The translations under genes were made by a program, and so were the position numbers. Of a stretch of DNA of 64,000 nucleotides, positions 16,767-24,995 are shown one piece after another (positions within the stretch are counted from its first letter, which is position 1; each line of letters opens with the position of its first letter). The notes beneath the pieces are model-generated. The model searched no databases. It saw only the letters and a program-made list of their open reading frames with translations, and was not told the DNA's origin. The stretch comes from DASYGT01 sp035999365 (lineage in GTDB: Bacteria; Actinomycetota; Actinomycetes; Mycobacteriales; Jatrophihabitantaceae), in NCBI GenBank assembly GCA_035999365.1, contig DASYGT010000023.1, positions 1 to 64,000 on the forward strand. The letters are read 5' to 3'.

Positions 16767-17441
16767 ATGGGAACTCGATCGACCCGACTTGCCGCGTTGA
16801 GCGGCGTCGCGTTCGTGGTATTTCTCGTGCCGGCGGTTCTGTTCACTGGCAACTCACCATCCACCAACGCGAGCGCGGTCAAGGTGCAGCAGTACTTTCT
16901 AGCCCATCACACCAAGTACTCGCTCTCTGCGCTGTTCACGGTGCTCTCGATCGTGTTCGGGTTGTTCTTCTACGGGTATCTGCGGGCCTACTTCCGCAGC
17001 CACGCGGGAATGGAATGGCTATCGGCGATCTTCTTCGGCGGCGCGATCATGTTCGCGGTCAGCGGAGGCATCGGCGCGGGCGTCGATGCGCTGATAGGCG
17101 ATCATCCCAAAGCGCTGAGCGCGTCTGCGTTGCAGTTGGTCAACCAGATGGACTCGGACCTCAGCTATCCGATGACCGGCGCTGGACTCGCCGTGCTCTA
17201 CCTCGCCGCCGGTTTCATCATCTACAAGTCCAAGGCGCTTCCCGCATGGCTGGCCTGGGTCTCCTGGATTCTGGGGCTCGTTTCAGCCTCGTTCGTGTTG
17301 GCATTCTTCGGTCTCGTCGCCATGGCTCTGTGGGCCCTGATCGTCAGCATCATGCTCGCCTCTCGCAACCCGAACATCGAGAACAGCGGATCGGCGACAC
17401 AAGACGGCACCACGCCTTCGGCCGTCCCCACAACCAACTAG
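16767..17441 (+). CDS. integral membrane protein, DUF4386-like
   Basis: This 224-residue hydrophobic protein starts at the ATG at 16767 with gggagga six bases upstream; an upstream ATG at 16716 lacks a ribosome site. Membrane segments lie near residues 8-27, 55-75, 85-108, 132-150 and 165-190. The pattern (first segment, a short extracellular loop with NASAVKVQQYFLAH, then paired helices) resembles actinobacterial DUF4386-type proteins, but I assign this only loosely. No enzymatic motif is visible. Confidence 0.72.
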   Translation: MGTRSTRLAALSGVAFVVFLVPAVLFTGNSPSTNASAVKVQQYFLAHHTKYSLSALFTVLSIVFGLFFYGYLRAYFRSHAGMEWLSAIFFGGAIMFAVSGGIGAGVDALIGDHPKALSASALQLVNQMDSDLSYPMTGAGLAVLYLAAGFIIYKSKALPAWLAWVSWILGLVSASFVLAFFGLVAMALWALIVSIMLASRNPNIENSGSATQDGTTPSAVPTTN

Positions 17442-17591
17442 CCGTGCACCACCACCGGACGACGACCGTCTGACGCGACGCTCCCAAGGGTTCGGCGACA
17501 CACAGTTCGCCCGCGACACGCGCGCTCATGCCGCCCCGCGCGTGCCGGAGCCCACCGGCGCATCGTCAGTGTCTCGTCCTAGCGTGTCGGT

Positions 17592-17786
17592 ATGACGTCA
17601 TCTCTCGCTGCGCTTCCGAGCGTCAGTGCACCGGCGACTCGCGCACTGAACAACGCGGGCTACACGGAGCTACGTCAGCTCGCGGGCGTAGCTCGATCCG
17701 ACTTGGCGCTGCTTCACGGAATGGGACCCAAAGCACTGGGGATTCTGCAAAAGGCTCTCGAGGAATATGGCCTGACCCTCGCCTAA
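17592..17786 (+). CDS. small helix-hairpin-helix DNA-binding-like protein
   Basis: This 64-residue protein contains LNNAGYTELRQLAGVARSDL and GMGPKALGILQKALEEYG. These form a helix-hairpin-helix pair like that in the C-terminal domain of RNA polymerase alpha and many small actinobacterial proteins. The start is supported by a leaderless-promoter arrangement: TAGCGT, then six bases, then ATG. It may bind nucleic acid without sequence specificity. Confidence 0.78.
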   Translation: MTSSLAALPSVSAPATRALNNAGYTELRQLAGVARSDLALLHGMGPKALGILQKALEEYGLTLA

Positions 17787-17808
17787 CCGGCAGTTTTGAA
17801 CCGACGGA

Positions 17809-17840
17809 CATGCCGCGTGGTGCGCGGGTTCGCACCCGCG
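17809..17840 (+). repeat. dispersed hairpin-like repeat, copy 2 (diverged)
   Basis: CATGCCGC followed by GTGGTGCGCGGGTTC matches the repeat consensus at most positions. It lies between the stop codon of the HHH gene and that of the convergent broken gene. Confidence 0.5.
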
Positions 17841-17853
17841 TGGGGCGAAGTAC

Positions 17854-18149
17854 CTAGGCCCACGAGATTCGTCCGGGTACCGCGGCCTGGGCTGCTGCCT
17901 TGGCCGCGTCGAGGCTCATGAACCCGATCGAGTCCGGCCAGAATGGCTCGCCTGGCTTCCATCCTGGCATGTGCCGGAGGTAGGAAGACACGGCCAAACT
18001 CATTCAGCTGCGGCGTCTCGTCGGCTCCAAGCTGGCCGTCGGCTTCGCCGATCTGGTACCAGAAAGTCGGAGTCGCGCTCGATTACTCGGACGAGCGCCG
18101 GCACGCTGCCGTGATAGAGCCATGTGCCGGTCGTAACCACTTCGAGCAT
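17854..18149 (-). pseudogene. small gene broken by two frameshifts
   Basis: On the minus strand an ATG at 18149 opens MLEVVTTGTWLYHGSVPALV. The sense then continues in other frames as WYQIGEADGQLGADETPQL and, after a second shift, YLRHMPGWKPGEPFWPDSIG, ending ISWA at a stop at 17854. Each shift is consistent with one extra base, near 18063 and 17976. Without them the product would be about 97 residues with amino-acid use typical of a real protein. I do not recognise the family. It could be a decayed gene or a sequencing artefact. Confidence 0.6.
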
Positions 18150-18232
18150 GCCCCGACGTTAGCCGCAACCTGACGATTGAACATCCGACCGTGCCGCGAC
18201 CTGGGCGTGGTTGCGTTAATAGCATTTCCGAC

Positions 18233-18856
18233 GTGGAGCCACTGCTGAGAGGTTCGAATGCTGTCGTGGCGGCGATGCTCGCGGCCTGCGCTATGGCGGC
18301 CTGCAGCTCCACATCGCCCAGGGCCAGCGCACCTACTCAGTCATCAGCGATCACAACCGGAAATCAGGTCATCCCCACGGCGCCAGTCGTAGCCGGACCG
18401 ACCTCCATCGTCACAAAGGACTGCCCGCTCGTAGTCCAATCTGTCGCCCAGTCGACGGTGGGCCAACGTCTGGACCACGCCACTGTGCAGACGAGCGGCG
18501 GCAAGATCATCGGATGCGTGTTCTTCCCGATCACCACCGGATACCCCAACGAGAACCTGCCCACCGGTGGATACCCTTCGGCCAAGATCATCATCACGAC
18601 CTACCAAAGCCCAGCTTCGGCCCGGCAGGTGTTGGCACTCACCGCCCGAGCCGGCGGCTCTCCTTCCTTGCAACACGTCGACGGCCTCGTGGCCGAAACA
18701 TTCCAAAGTCGGTTCTATCCCCCCGACGGACGCGCAGATTGGTTCTGTGCCTTCATCAAGGGGCCACTGCTGGTCACGGTCTCGGTGGCCGAGAACAAGA
18801 GCCAGGGGCAGCAGATCGCCCTGGACCTAGCCAGCCGAGTAGCGCCGAACGTCTAG
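18233..18856 (+). CDS. putative lipoprotein (DUF3558-like)
   Basis: From the GTG at 18233 the product has 207 residues. The N-terminus VEPLLRGSNAVVAAMLAACA ends in a lipobox (AMAAC), so the mature protein should be anchored outside the membrane at Cys. The region after residue 60 (TKDCPLVVQSVAQSTVGQ, then GCVFF and DGRADWFCAF) has paired cysteines and resembles small actinobacterial lipoproteins of unknown role. The start is uncertain; a GTG at 18266 is possible but leaves a short signal peptide. Confidence 0.65.
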   Translation: MEPLLRGSNAVVAAMLAACAMAACSSTSPRASAPTQSSAITTGNQVIPTAPVVAGPTSIVTKDCPLVVQSVAQSTVGQRLDHATVQTSGGKIIGCVFFPITTGYPNENLPTGGYPSAKIIITTYQSPASARQVLALTARAGGSPSLQHVDGLVAETFQSRFYPPDGRADWFCAFIKGPLLVTVSVAENKSQGQQIALDLASRVAPNV

Positions 18857-18925
18857 CGAGGGCATCCGCGCACGCCGCGGATGGTGCTGTGCCCTTCGAC
18901 CCGCCCGCGTCGCTACGGTGTGTCG

Positions 18926-19096
18926 ATGGACTACCTGGTCTGTCCAGATGATGGCGAACGGCTCAAGGCCACGCCAGGCAAACCCGAATCGGGACAGCCC
19001 CTTCTGGTCGCGTGCCCGGGCTGTGGCAGGCGGTTCACGTTCGGGCCCACAGGTCTGGTGCGGCTGCCGCCGGACCTTGATGGCGAGAACCGGTAG
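18926..19096 (+). CDS. small zinc-ribbon protein
   Basis: This 56-residue protein reads MDYLVCPDDGERL...VACPGCGRRFTFG: a CPxDG half and a CPxCG half that together look like a Zn ribbon or Trm112-like knuckle, missing one cysteine in the first half. The ATG at 18926 is supported by TACGGT placed six bases upstream, as in other leaderless genes of this window. The partner is unknown. Confidence 0.6.
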   Translation: MDYLVCPDDGERLKATPGKPESGQPLLVACPGCGRRFTFGPTGLVRLPPDLDGENR

Positions 19097-19253
19097 CGCG
19101 GATGTGAACGCACCCTTTGGCCGCAGGTGGTGCGCGTTGACGCGCAACCGCAGCGCGATCCCGGACAATGTCGCGCACCGCCGACGGCGTGAGATGTCCC
19201 AGGACGGCTAGGTTGGAGCCGGTGTTCGGTCGAGAGAGAAATCGAGGGTTCCG

Positions 19254-19538
19254 ATGATCATCGTGGCCGGCACGTTGACGGTTGATCCAGCAGATCGCTC
19301 GCTCTATTTGGAACTTGCATCGGCGGCGACCGCACAGGCGAGGTTGATACCCGAGTGTCTGGACTTCGCTCAGTCCGCCGACCCACTCGAGTCCGATCGG
19401 ATCAACATTTTCGAGCGCTGGGAATCCGACGCCGGTCTCGAAGCGTTTCGAAGCCTTCCCGATGACGGGGTTCAAACCCCGCCGATTCTTGGTGCAGACG
19501 TTCACCGGTACCGAATCTCCAGCGTCGAGCCCGCGTAG
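19254..19538 (+). CDS. ABM-domain putative monooxygenase
   Basis: This 94-residue protein with gaggg upstream has the antibiotic biosynthesis monooxygenase fold pattern: MIIVAGTLTVDPADRSLYLE, IPECLDFAQSADPLESDRIN, FERWESDAGLEAFRS. These enzymes act as dimers on quinones or small aromatics, although many members are untested. It stands alone between two unrelated genes. The 291 bases after it hold no gene I can support. Confidence 0.82.
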   Translation: MIIVAGTLTVDPADRSLYLELASAATAQARLIPECLDFAQSADPLESDRINIFERWESDAGLEAFRSLPDDGVQTPPILGADVHRYRISSVEPA

Positions 19539-19829
19539 GACCGATCTGACTCGACCGGCGATGCCGCGAGTTGTGTGCAGACCTACGGGTCGCAGCGCGC
19601 TGGTCCAGCTAGCGGCAAACTGCTTGCGTGGGTAAACCGGGTGTGGCGTTGCTCCCGAGTCCGCTACTCGGTCCGGCGTAGGTGACCACCTGCACATGCT
19701 GGTTGACCCCAGACAGGTGGCCTCGCGCCTCAACACGTTGATCCGTCGGCTGGGGCAATAACGTCCGCTCATGCCACGGACAAAAGAATTCGAGCGCAGC
19801 GGGTCTCGCCGGCCCAGTACGGTCCGGCC

Positions 19830-20288
19830 ATGCGTCCGAAGGAATTCGTGCCAGTCGGCTTCGATCCGCCGACCTCACATGCCAACAACCAGTTCCGTCT
19901 CGAACCGCTGGGGCCGCAACACAATGAGGCGGATCATGCCGCCTGGACCTCAAGCATCGCGCACATTCGGTCCACTCGTGGCTATCCCGACGGCAACTGG
20001 CCACCGGTCAACGGCATGTCACTCGAGGAGAACCTCGCCGACCTTCGCCGCCATGCCGATGACTTTTCGCGGGGCGTCGGTTTCACCTTCACCGTCCTCG
20101 ACCCCGCGGACGACGATGTCATCGGTTGCGTTTACCTGTATCCCTCGTCCTCGCAGGAGTGGGACGTCACGGTGCAGTCCTGGGTACGGGCAGACAGATC
20201 GAACCTCGACGGCCCACTGGCCGACGCCGTCGCACGCTGGCTCGGCACCGATTGGCCCTGGACCCGGATTGACCGCTGCGGTCGCTGA
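19830..20288 (+). CDS. GNAT-family-like N-acetyltransferase
   Basis: This 152-residue protein has FRLEPLGPQHNEADHAAW at the N-terminus and TFTVLDPADDDVIGCVYLYP in the middle, a pattern common in actinobacterial GNAT proteins of the GNAT/DUF of this length. The classical acetyl-CoA pyrophosphate loop (Q/RxxGxG/A) is not evident, so activity may be weak or absent. The ATG at 19830 sits six bases after TACGGT, indicating a leaderless transcript. Confidence 0.7.
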   Translation: MRPKEFVPVGFDPPTSHANNQFRLEPLGPQHNEADHAAWTSSIAHIRSTRGYPDGNWPPVNGMSLEENLADLRRHADDFSRGVGFTFTVLDPADDDVIGCVYLYPSSSQEWDVTVQSWVRADRSNLDGPLADAVARWLGTDWPWTRIDRCGR

Positions 20289-20412
20289 CTCGCAGGCGTA
20301 GATCTATGCGCGAGTACCCCAAGTTGCTGCATACGGTCCTGGATCGCACGAACGTTCGCCAGCTGCCGGTGGGTCACGCCATCTTGTCGAGTCAGCCTGC
20401 GATGATCTGCGG

Positions 20413-20889
20413 ATGGCCGAGGAGCAAGCCGTCGATCACAGCTCGTTGAGCATTCAGGACCACCTGTTTCCCGAGTTGCCTTGTTTCGGGTGCGGTCCCA
20501 ACAATCCGAGAGGGTTACGGCTACGCAGCTATCTGGTCGACGGTGAGGTACGGGCACGATTCACCCCGTGGCCCGAGCACGACAACGGTCTGGGTTACCT
20601 CAACGGCGGCATCATCGCGACTGTGCTCGACTGCCACAGCGCGGCGGCAGTGCTCTGGGAAGCGCACCAACGTGGCTGGACACCGCTACCGGGAGCAGCG
20701 CTGTCTCATGTGACCGCTGGGCTCGACGTTCGTTTTCTGAGGCCGAGCCCCTTGACGGAGACTGTCGATCTGCGTGCCAGCGTGACCTCGGCCAGCGAAG
20801 GCGAGATCACCTGTTCGGTAGAACTTGCCTGGGATGGCAAAGTTCGCGCGACCGGGACCGCCCAGTGGAACCGGTGGCGACCTCGCTGA
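20413..20889 (+). CDS. PaaI-like hotdog thioesterase
   Basis: This 158-residue protein has a cysteine-rich N-terminal LPCFGCGPNNPRGLRL, a conserved opening for PaaI/acyl-CoA thioesterase proteins. The hotdog core follows: LGYLNGGIIATVLDCHSAAA (the helix with the catalytic acidic residue), LSHVTAGLDVRFLRPSPL and VELAWDGKVRATGTAQW. It probably hydrolyses an acyl-CoA thioester. It is a single gene with no clear ribosome site. Confidence 0.86.
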   Translation: MAEEQAVDHSSLSIQDHLFPELPCFGCGPNNPRGLRLRSYLVDGEVRARFTPWPEHDNGLGYLNGGIIATVLDCHSAAAVLWEAHQRGWTPLPGAALSHVTAGLDVRFLRPSPLTETVDLRASVTSASEGEITCSVELAWDGKVRATGTAQWNRWRPR

Positions 20890-20953
20890 GAAGCGTCGAT
20901 ATGTCAGGTCGCCGAAGACCTGCGTCGTGGGGAAATTCTTGAGGAGGACCGAC

Positions 20954-21337
20954 ATGCCGCGGCAGATCATCACGACCCGGAACGCGCCGAGCTCGCCGCT
21001 CTATAGCCAGGGAGTCAAGGCCGGACCGCAGGTGTTCGTCTCAGGAACGATCGGCGTCGACCCGAGCACCGGCGGGTTGGCAGGGGAGACGATCCAAGAG
21101 CAGACCCGGCAGGCGCTCACGAACTGCGAGGCCATCCTGCAGGCCGGCGGAGCGAGTCTCGCTGACGTTGTCGAGGTGGGCGTTCTGCTCACTAATCCCG
21201 GCGACTTCGTCGGCATGAACGAGGAATACGTCCGCTGGTTCCCTACTGATCCACCGACCCGCTACGTAGCCAAGCTCGGGGCCGAAATTCCAGGATTGCT
21301 CGTCTCGATCCGCATGACCGCGTTCATCATCGTCTGA
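20954..21337 (+). CDS. RidA family deaminase
   Basis: This 127-residue protein is preceded by an excellent gaggagga site. It matches canonical RidA: NAPSSPLYSQGVKAGPQVFVSG, Q-T-R-Q-ALTNCEAIL and IPGLLVSIRMTAFI. The catalytic arginine that binds the imine carboxylate corresponds to Arg in VSIRM. It should hydrolyse 2-aminoacrylate-type imines and so protect PLP enzymes. It is distinct from, and shorter than, the RidA-like protein at 15.4 kb. Confidence 0.9.
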   Translation: MPRQIITTRNAPSSPLYSQGVKAGPQVFVSGTIGVDPSTGGLAGETIQEQTRQALTNCEAILQAGGASLADVVEVGVLLTNPGDFVGMNEEYVRWFPTDPPTRYVAKLGAEIPGLLVSIRMTAFIIV

Positions 21338-21394
21338 AGCGACGCTGTCAGAACACGTGGAGCCTGCTGTCAGGCTCGCGTGGTCCGGTGCATC

Positions 21395-21435
21395 CGCTTA
21401 TGCCGCAGGCAGGTGCGACCAGGTGCCGATGAGCG
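21395..21435 (+). repeat. dispersed hairpin-like repeat, copy 3
   Basis: CGCTTATGCCGC (21395-21406) and TGCCGATGAGCG (21424-21435) flank a variable middle. The last 12 bases are identical to those of the copy at 24978-24989. The ends CGCTTAT and ATGAGCG can pair. The copy lies just upstream of a lipoprotein gene. Confidence 0.6.
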
Positions 21436-21457
21436 GATCGCGGCGCATCATGGTCGC

Positions 21458-22063
21458 GTGTCCGGAACCAGCGCCGCCCGCCGACTACTAGGCACACGCC
21501 TCTTTGGCATCGCAGCCAGTACCGGACTGCTGCTTGTCGGATGTTCCTCGGGGCCAGCGCGTCATCAGGCAACGACAAGCAGTCAGCCGACGTCTTCACC
21601 GGCGAAGGCCGTCCATCAGCCGGTGACCGTGCGACTGATGCTCGACACGGCGGTCGCAGCCGCCGACGGAACCCCCATCGGTGGATTCGTAGAGGTCACG
21701 AACACGACGGGCATGCCCATCAGCGTCACGGACGCCTGCGCGGGATGGATTCCGATCGGCCTGTCAGGCCACGAGGTGCTGTACGGCCCCGGATTTTCGG
21801 AGCGGAATTGTCTGCCACTCGAGCTCCCGGTCGGCATATCCCGCACACCGATCCAAGTGCTCACCATGTACTCCATTTGTACGGAGCCGGGCGGCGCGGC
21901 AGCGGTACCGACGCCGCCTTGTATCGGCCCACGCCACAACCAGGAGCCTCCGTTGCCACCGGGCCAGTACAAGACCACGACCTGGATCGGCGGTTTGGTT
22001 CCGAGCCTTGCCCGCCCAGAGGAGGTACGAGTAACCCTCGTGCCTACCGCTAAGCACTCATGA
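21458..22063 (+). CDS. putative lipoprotein
   Basis: From the GTG at 21458 the product has 201 residues. The signal peptide runs from VSGTSAARRLLGTRLF to a clear lipobox (LLVGC), then a Ser/Thr-rich linker (about residues 30-55). The mature domain (VRLMLDTAVAAADGTPIGGF, EVTNTTGMPISVTDACAGW) looks like a small beta-sandwich with four cysteines, probably two disulphides. No function can be assigned. It is expected on the outer face of the cytoplasmic membrane. Confidence 0.7.
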   Translation: MSGTSAARRLLGTRLFGIAASTGLLLVGCSSGPARHQATTSSQPTSSPAKAVHQPVTVRLMLDTAVAAADGTPIGGFVEVTNTTGMPISVTDACAGWIPIGLSGHEVLYGPGFSERNCLPLELPVGISRTPIQVLTMYSICTEPGGAAAVPTPPCIGPRHNQEPPLPPGQYKTTTWIGGLVPSLARPEEVRVTLVPTAKHS

Positions 22064-22124
22064 CCGCAGGACGCGCGATACCAACCGCTGCTGCAGGTCC
22101 TCGTCTCTCGACGCAGACCGTAGG

Positions 22125-22883
22125 TCAGAGTTCGATGCACCATCGAGCGGCCGGAACATCGACCGTCCAGCGAGCCTGATTGATGGTCGGAAAGCCGATC
22201 ACTGCATCAATGGGGTCGGGAACTTCGGGGAGATCTGCAATCGCTACGGAGTGCCCCGCGAACTGGGTCCCGTCGATCTCGTAGCCGGATACACGCGCGA
22301 GCCCGAGGTCGCTTTGCGAGCCCAAGATGTCGGTACCTCTCGCGCTTCCTGCGTGCTCGAACAGGTTTGGGTGCGCATCCGCGAAGCGCCGATCGATCAA
22401 CGTGATGCCCGCCCCGGTGTCCCACAGGGCCGTCGCGGTAGCCGTCGGCCAACTCATCTCAGTGAGTATGTGTCCGTTCGTGGTGCGCCTGAGTGCGGAG
22501 CCACGCGGTGACGGTGCGCCCGTGACGAGCGTTCTGCTCGCTAAGTCGAGCTGCCACGACCCGGTGCCTAGTACGTCGAGCCCCACCACCGGGTGTCGTC
22601 CGGCACCGCCGTCGATGCGATGGACCGTGAGCGGGCCGGCGCGCAATAAGCCGATGCGAATGTCACTGACCTCCCACTCAGTGACGACGCCGGTGCCGAA
22701 CAGACCGCTCGTCTCCCGATCACCGACCGGTCGAGCCGAGGAGGGCAGGTCGATGAGCAACGTCCGCGAAGCACCGGTATCGAATGCGGCGCGCACGATG
22801 CGATCATCAACCTCCACCGAAACGAAGACGTTCCCACAGCCCGGGACATCCGGATCGGGCACGCATTCGACTGGCACACGCAT
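22125..22883 (-). CDS. two-domain pepsin/retropepsin-like aspartyl protease
   Basis: This 252-residue protein has two catalytic-type motifs, FDTGASRTLL with Asp35 and WDTGAGITLI with Asp155. Each is followed by a second hydrophobic-Gly element: VVGLDVLG near residue 100 and AVIGFPTI near residue 235. This is the layout of a bilobed aspartyl protease in a single chain of about 250 residues, shorter than eukaryotic pepsins (about 320) and twice a retropepsin. No signal peptide is evident, so it may be cytosolic. Each lobe resembles bacterial retropepsin-like domains, which suggests an internal duplication. Confidence 0.8.
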   Translation of the reverse strand: MRVPVECVPDPDVPGCGNVFVSVEVDDRIVRAAFDTGASRTLLIDLPSSARPVGDRETSGLFGTGVVTEWEVSDIRIGLLRAGPLTVHRIDGGAGRHPVVGLDVLGTGSWQLDLASRTLVTGAPSPRGSALRRTTNGHILTEMSWPTATATALWDTGAGITLIDRRFADAHPNLFEHAGSARGTDILGSQSDLGLARVSGYEIDGTQFAGHSVAIADLPEVPDPIDAVIGFPTINQARWTVDVPAARWCIEL

Positions 22884-22935
22884 CCTGCTGACATTAGGCC
22901 CGAGGAGCGTCGGTGCTTCGCGTTAGCGTGTCGCC

Positions 22936-23544
22936 ATGGCGAAGGCAGAGTTGGAGGAGCTGGTTGTCACGGACGCCGCAGCGCTTCGCGCGTGGCTGTT
23001 GGATCACCACGACACGTCGCGGGGGGTGTGGCTGGCTCTGACCAGGAAGGGTGGCACGCTCACCACGCTGACATGGCAGCAGGCAGTAGACGAGGCGCTG
23101 TGCGTCGGCTGGATTGACGGGCAGGCGCGCAAGCGCGATGACGAAACCTCCTCGATCCGGTTGACACCGCGTGGGCCCCGCAGTTCGTGGTCGCAGCGCA
23201 ACGTCGGCCACGTCGCCCGGCTGGAAAAGGACGGCCGGATGCTGCCCGCTGGGCGCGCCGCGGTAGAGGCGGCGCGCTCCGACGGGCGATGGGAAGCTGC
23301 CTACGCCCCACAGTCGCAGGCCGAGGTGCCGGCCGCGCTCACGGCCGCGCTCGCCGCCAACCCAGCGGCCCAGGCGATGTTCGACGTGCTCACGAAGGCC
23401 AATCGGTTCGCCCTCATCTACCGCCTCGGTTCGGTGAAGCGGGAGGCGACCCGTGAGCGCAAGATCGGCGAGTTCGTCGCGATGCTCGCTCGCCACGAGA
23501 CGTTCTACCCGCAGAAAGCCACGCCTTCCGATCCGGCCGGATGA
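22936..23544 (+). CDS. YdeI/OmpD-associated family protein
   Basis: This 202-residue protein has the YdeI signature: RAWLLDHHDTSRGVWLALTR, WQQAVDEALCVGWIDGQARK, SIRLTPRGPRSSWSQRN and FYPQKATP-like C-terminus. Members occur widely in bacteria as stress-linked proteins of unknown biochemistry. Translation likely starts at the ATG at 22936, six bases after TAGCGT (leaderless type). It is a single gene, divergent from the aspartyl protease. Confidence 0.88.
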   Translation: MAKAELEELVVTDAAALRAWLLDHHDTSRGVWLALTRKGGTLTTLTWQQAVDEALCVGWIDGQARKRDDETSSIRLTPRGPRSSWSQRNVGHVARLEKDGRMLPAGRAAVEAARSDGRWEAAYAPQSQAEVPAALTAALAANPAAQAMFDVLTKANRFALIYRLGSVKREATRERKIGEFVAMLARHETFYPQKATPSDPAG

Positions 23545-23572
23545 GAATTGAGCCGACACCGGACCGCCGGTC

Positions 23573-24241
23573 GTGAACACTGGATCTGTGACGACTCCGG
23601 CGGATCTCTGGGCACCGTTCGCTCTGCGTGTCGAGTTCGGACCGCTGGAGTTGCGTGCAGTCACAGACGATGACATCGGGCCCCTCGCAGATCTCGCGCG
23701 CGATGGGCTGCACGAGCCGGGCGAGATGCCGTTCGCCCGGCCGTGGACGGATGCCCCCGCCGATCAACTGGCGCGGAACATGGCGACTTACTACTGGTCC
23801 AGCCGCGCATCGTTCACCCCCGATGAGTGGGTTCTCGACCTCGTCGTCCGGCTCGCGGGTGAGATCGTCGGGGTGCAGGGCTTTCGTGCGAAGAACTATC
23901 TAGTCGTGCACTCCGGTGAGACCGGCTCCTGGCTGGGACGCCGGTATCAAGGAAAGGGTATCGGCACGATGATGCGCCAGGCGATGTGCGCCCTGCTGTT
24001 CGATCATCTCGACGCAGAGCAGATCACCTCAGCCGCCTTCACCGACAACCCCACCTCCCTCGCCGTCAGCCGCAAGGTCGGCTACATCGACAACGGCACC
24101 GCACGCGAACAGCGCCGACCCGGAGAACTCGCAATCAGCAACCAGTTGCTGCTAACCCCTGAGCGATTCCGACGCGGCCAGTACGCACTCACAGCCGAGG
24201 GGGTCACCGAGCTACGGCGAGCAATCGGCTTGACCGGGTAA
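23573..24241 (+). CDS. GNAT family N-acetyltransferase
   Basis: About 222 residues from the GTG at 23573; a GTG at 23588 is an equally possible start. The RimJ/RimL-type pattern is clear: LELRAVTDDDIGPLADLA, EIVGVQGFRAKNY, then the acetyl-CoA-binding RRYQGKGIGTMMRQA (R-x-x-G-x-G) and AFTDNPTSLAVSRKVGY. It probably acetylates a small amine or an N-terminal amino group. The C-terminal 40 residues, QLLLTPERFRRG, are also typical. Confidence 0.88.
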   Translation: MNTGSVTTPADLWAPFALRVEFGPLELRAVTDDDIGPLADLARDGLHEPGEMPFARPWTDAPADQLARNMATYYWSSRASFTPDEWVLDLVVRLAGEIVGVQGFRAKNYLVVHSGETGSWLGRRYQGKGIGTMMRQAMCALLFDHLDAEQITSAAFTDNPTSLAVSRKVGYIDNGTAREQRRPGELAISNQLLLTPERFRRGQYALTAEGVTELRRAIGLTG

Positions 24242-24266
24242 CGAACCCTCTGCACAAACGACCGGA

Positions 24267-24287
24267 CATGCGTGCGGGGTTCAGGCG
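24267..24287 (+). repeat. dispersed hairpin-like repeat, copy 4 (short)
   Basis: CATGC is followed by GTGCGGGGTTCAGGCGA, which matches the core GTGCGCGGTTCTGCCGA at 14 of 17 bases by hand alignment. It lies between the convergent GNAT and VOC genes. Confidence 0.45.
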
Positions 24288-24338
24288 AACAACGCAACAC
24301 TTCGGCTAGTGCTTGGGATGGTGTCTTGAAGCCGAGTG

Positions 24339-24773
24339 TTAGTCGAGGCAGAATTCGTTGCCCTCGGGGTCTTGCATGACGATGCAAACCCCGTTGATGT
24401 TGTCGGCCTCCAGCCGCTGCACGCGGTGTGCGCCAAGCGCGACCAGGCGCGTGCATTCCGCCTCGAGCGCATCGGCCCGTCGCTCCGGGGGCACGCCGGC
24501 GGCGGCACGGAGGTCGAGGTGCACGCGGTTCTTCGCCGTCTTCGGCTCCGGCACTTTCTGGAAGAACAGCCGCGGCCCGACGCCGTCGGGATCGATGAGC
24601 GCCGCGCGGTCGTTGCGGGCGTCGGCCGGGACGCCCCAGGCTTCGAGCGCGGCGTCCCACGAGTCAAAGCCGGGCGGTGGTGGCTGCTGGATGTAGTGCA
24701 CCGCCTCGGCCCAGAAGGCCGCGTGCGCACTCGGATCGGCACTGTCGAATGTCACCTGAAACTCGGTCGCCAT
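24339..24773 (-). CDS. VOC family (glyoxalase-like) protein
   Basis: This 144-residue protein reads MATEFQVTFDSADPSAHAAF at the N-terminus and ends GVCIVMQDPEGNEFCLD, the standard vicinal-oxygen-chelate C-terminus with a metal-ligand Glu. HLDLRAAAGVPPERRADAL is the glyoxalase-like domain of Streptomyces-type proteins. The true start is the ATG at 24773. Related proteins act as glyoxalases, dioxygenases or antibiotic-binding proteins; which applies here is unknown. Confidence 0.86.
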   Translation of the reverse strand: MATEFQVTFDSADPSAHAAFWAEAVHYIQQPPPPGFDSWDAALEAWGVPADARNDRAALIDPDGVGPRLFFQKVPEPKTAKNRVHLDLRAAAGVPPERRADALEAECTRLVALGAHRVQRLEADNINGVCIVMQDPEGNEFCLD

Positions 24774-24952
24774 GCATCGAACTTGCCACAAGCAACCGAC
24801 AACGTATCGATCGCGGCTGACGCTGCGAGCGGGCTGACGCCGCCGAGGCGGATCATCGCGACTGGCTGCGACACCGCGTCATCACGTCACGGACGGCGAC
24901 TTCCTCTCAGCGAGTCCGAACAGCATCGAGACTCGAACGACGACCGCCCGAT

Positions 24953-24989
24953 CATGCCGCCGGTAGTGCACGGTTCTGCCGATGAGCGC
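24953..24989 (+). repeat. dispersed hairpin-like repeat, copy 5 (best copy)
   Basis: CATGCCGCCG is followed by GTAGTGCACGGTTCTGCCGA (24963-24982) and TGAGCG. The ends CGATCAT and ATGAGCG are nearly complementary, and CGGTAG can pair with CTGCCG, giving an imperfect hairpin with a one-sided bulge. It ends six bases before the start codon of the DinB-like gene. Confidence 0.65.
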
Positions 24990-24995
24990 GCCCGG

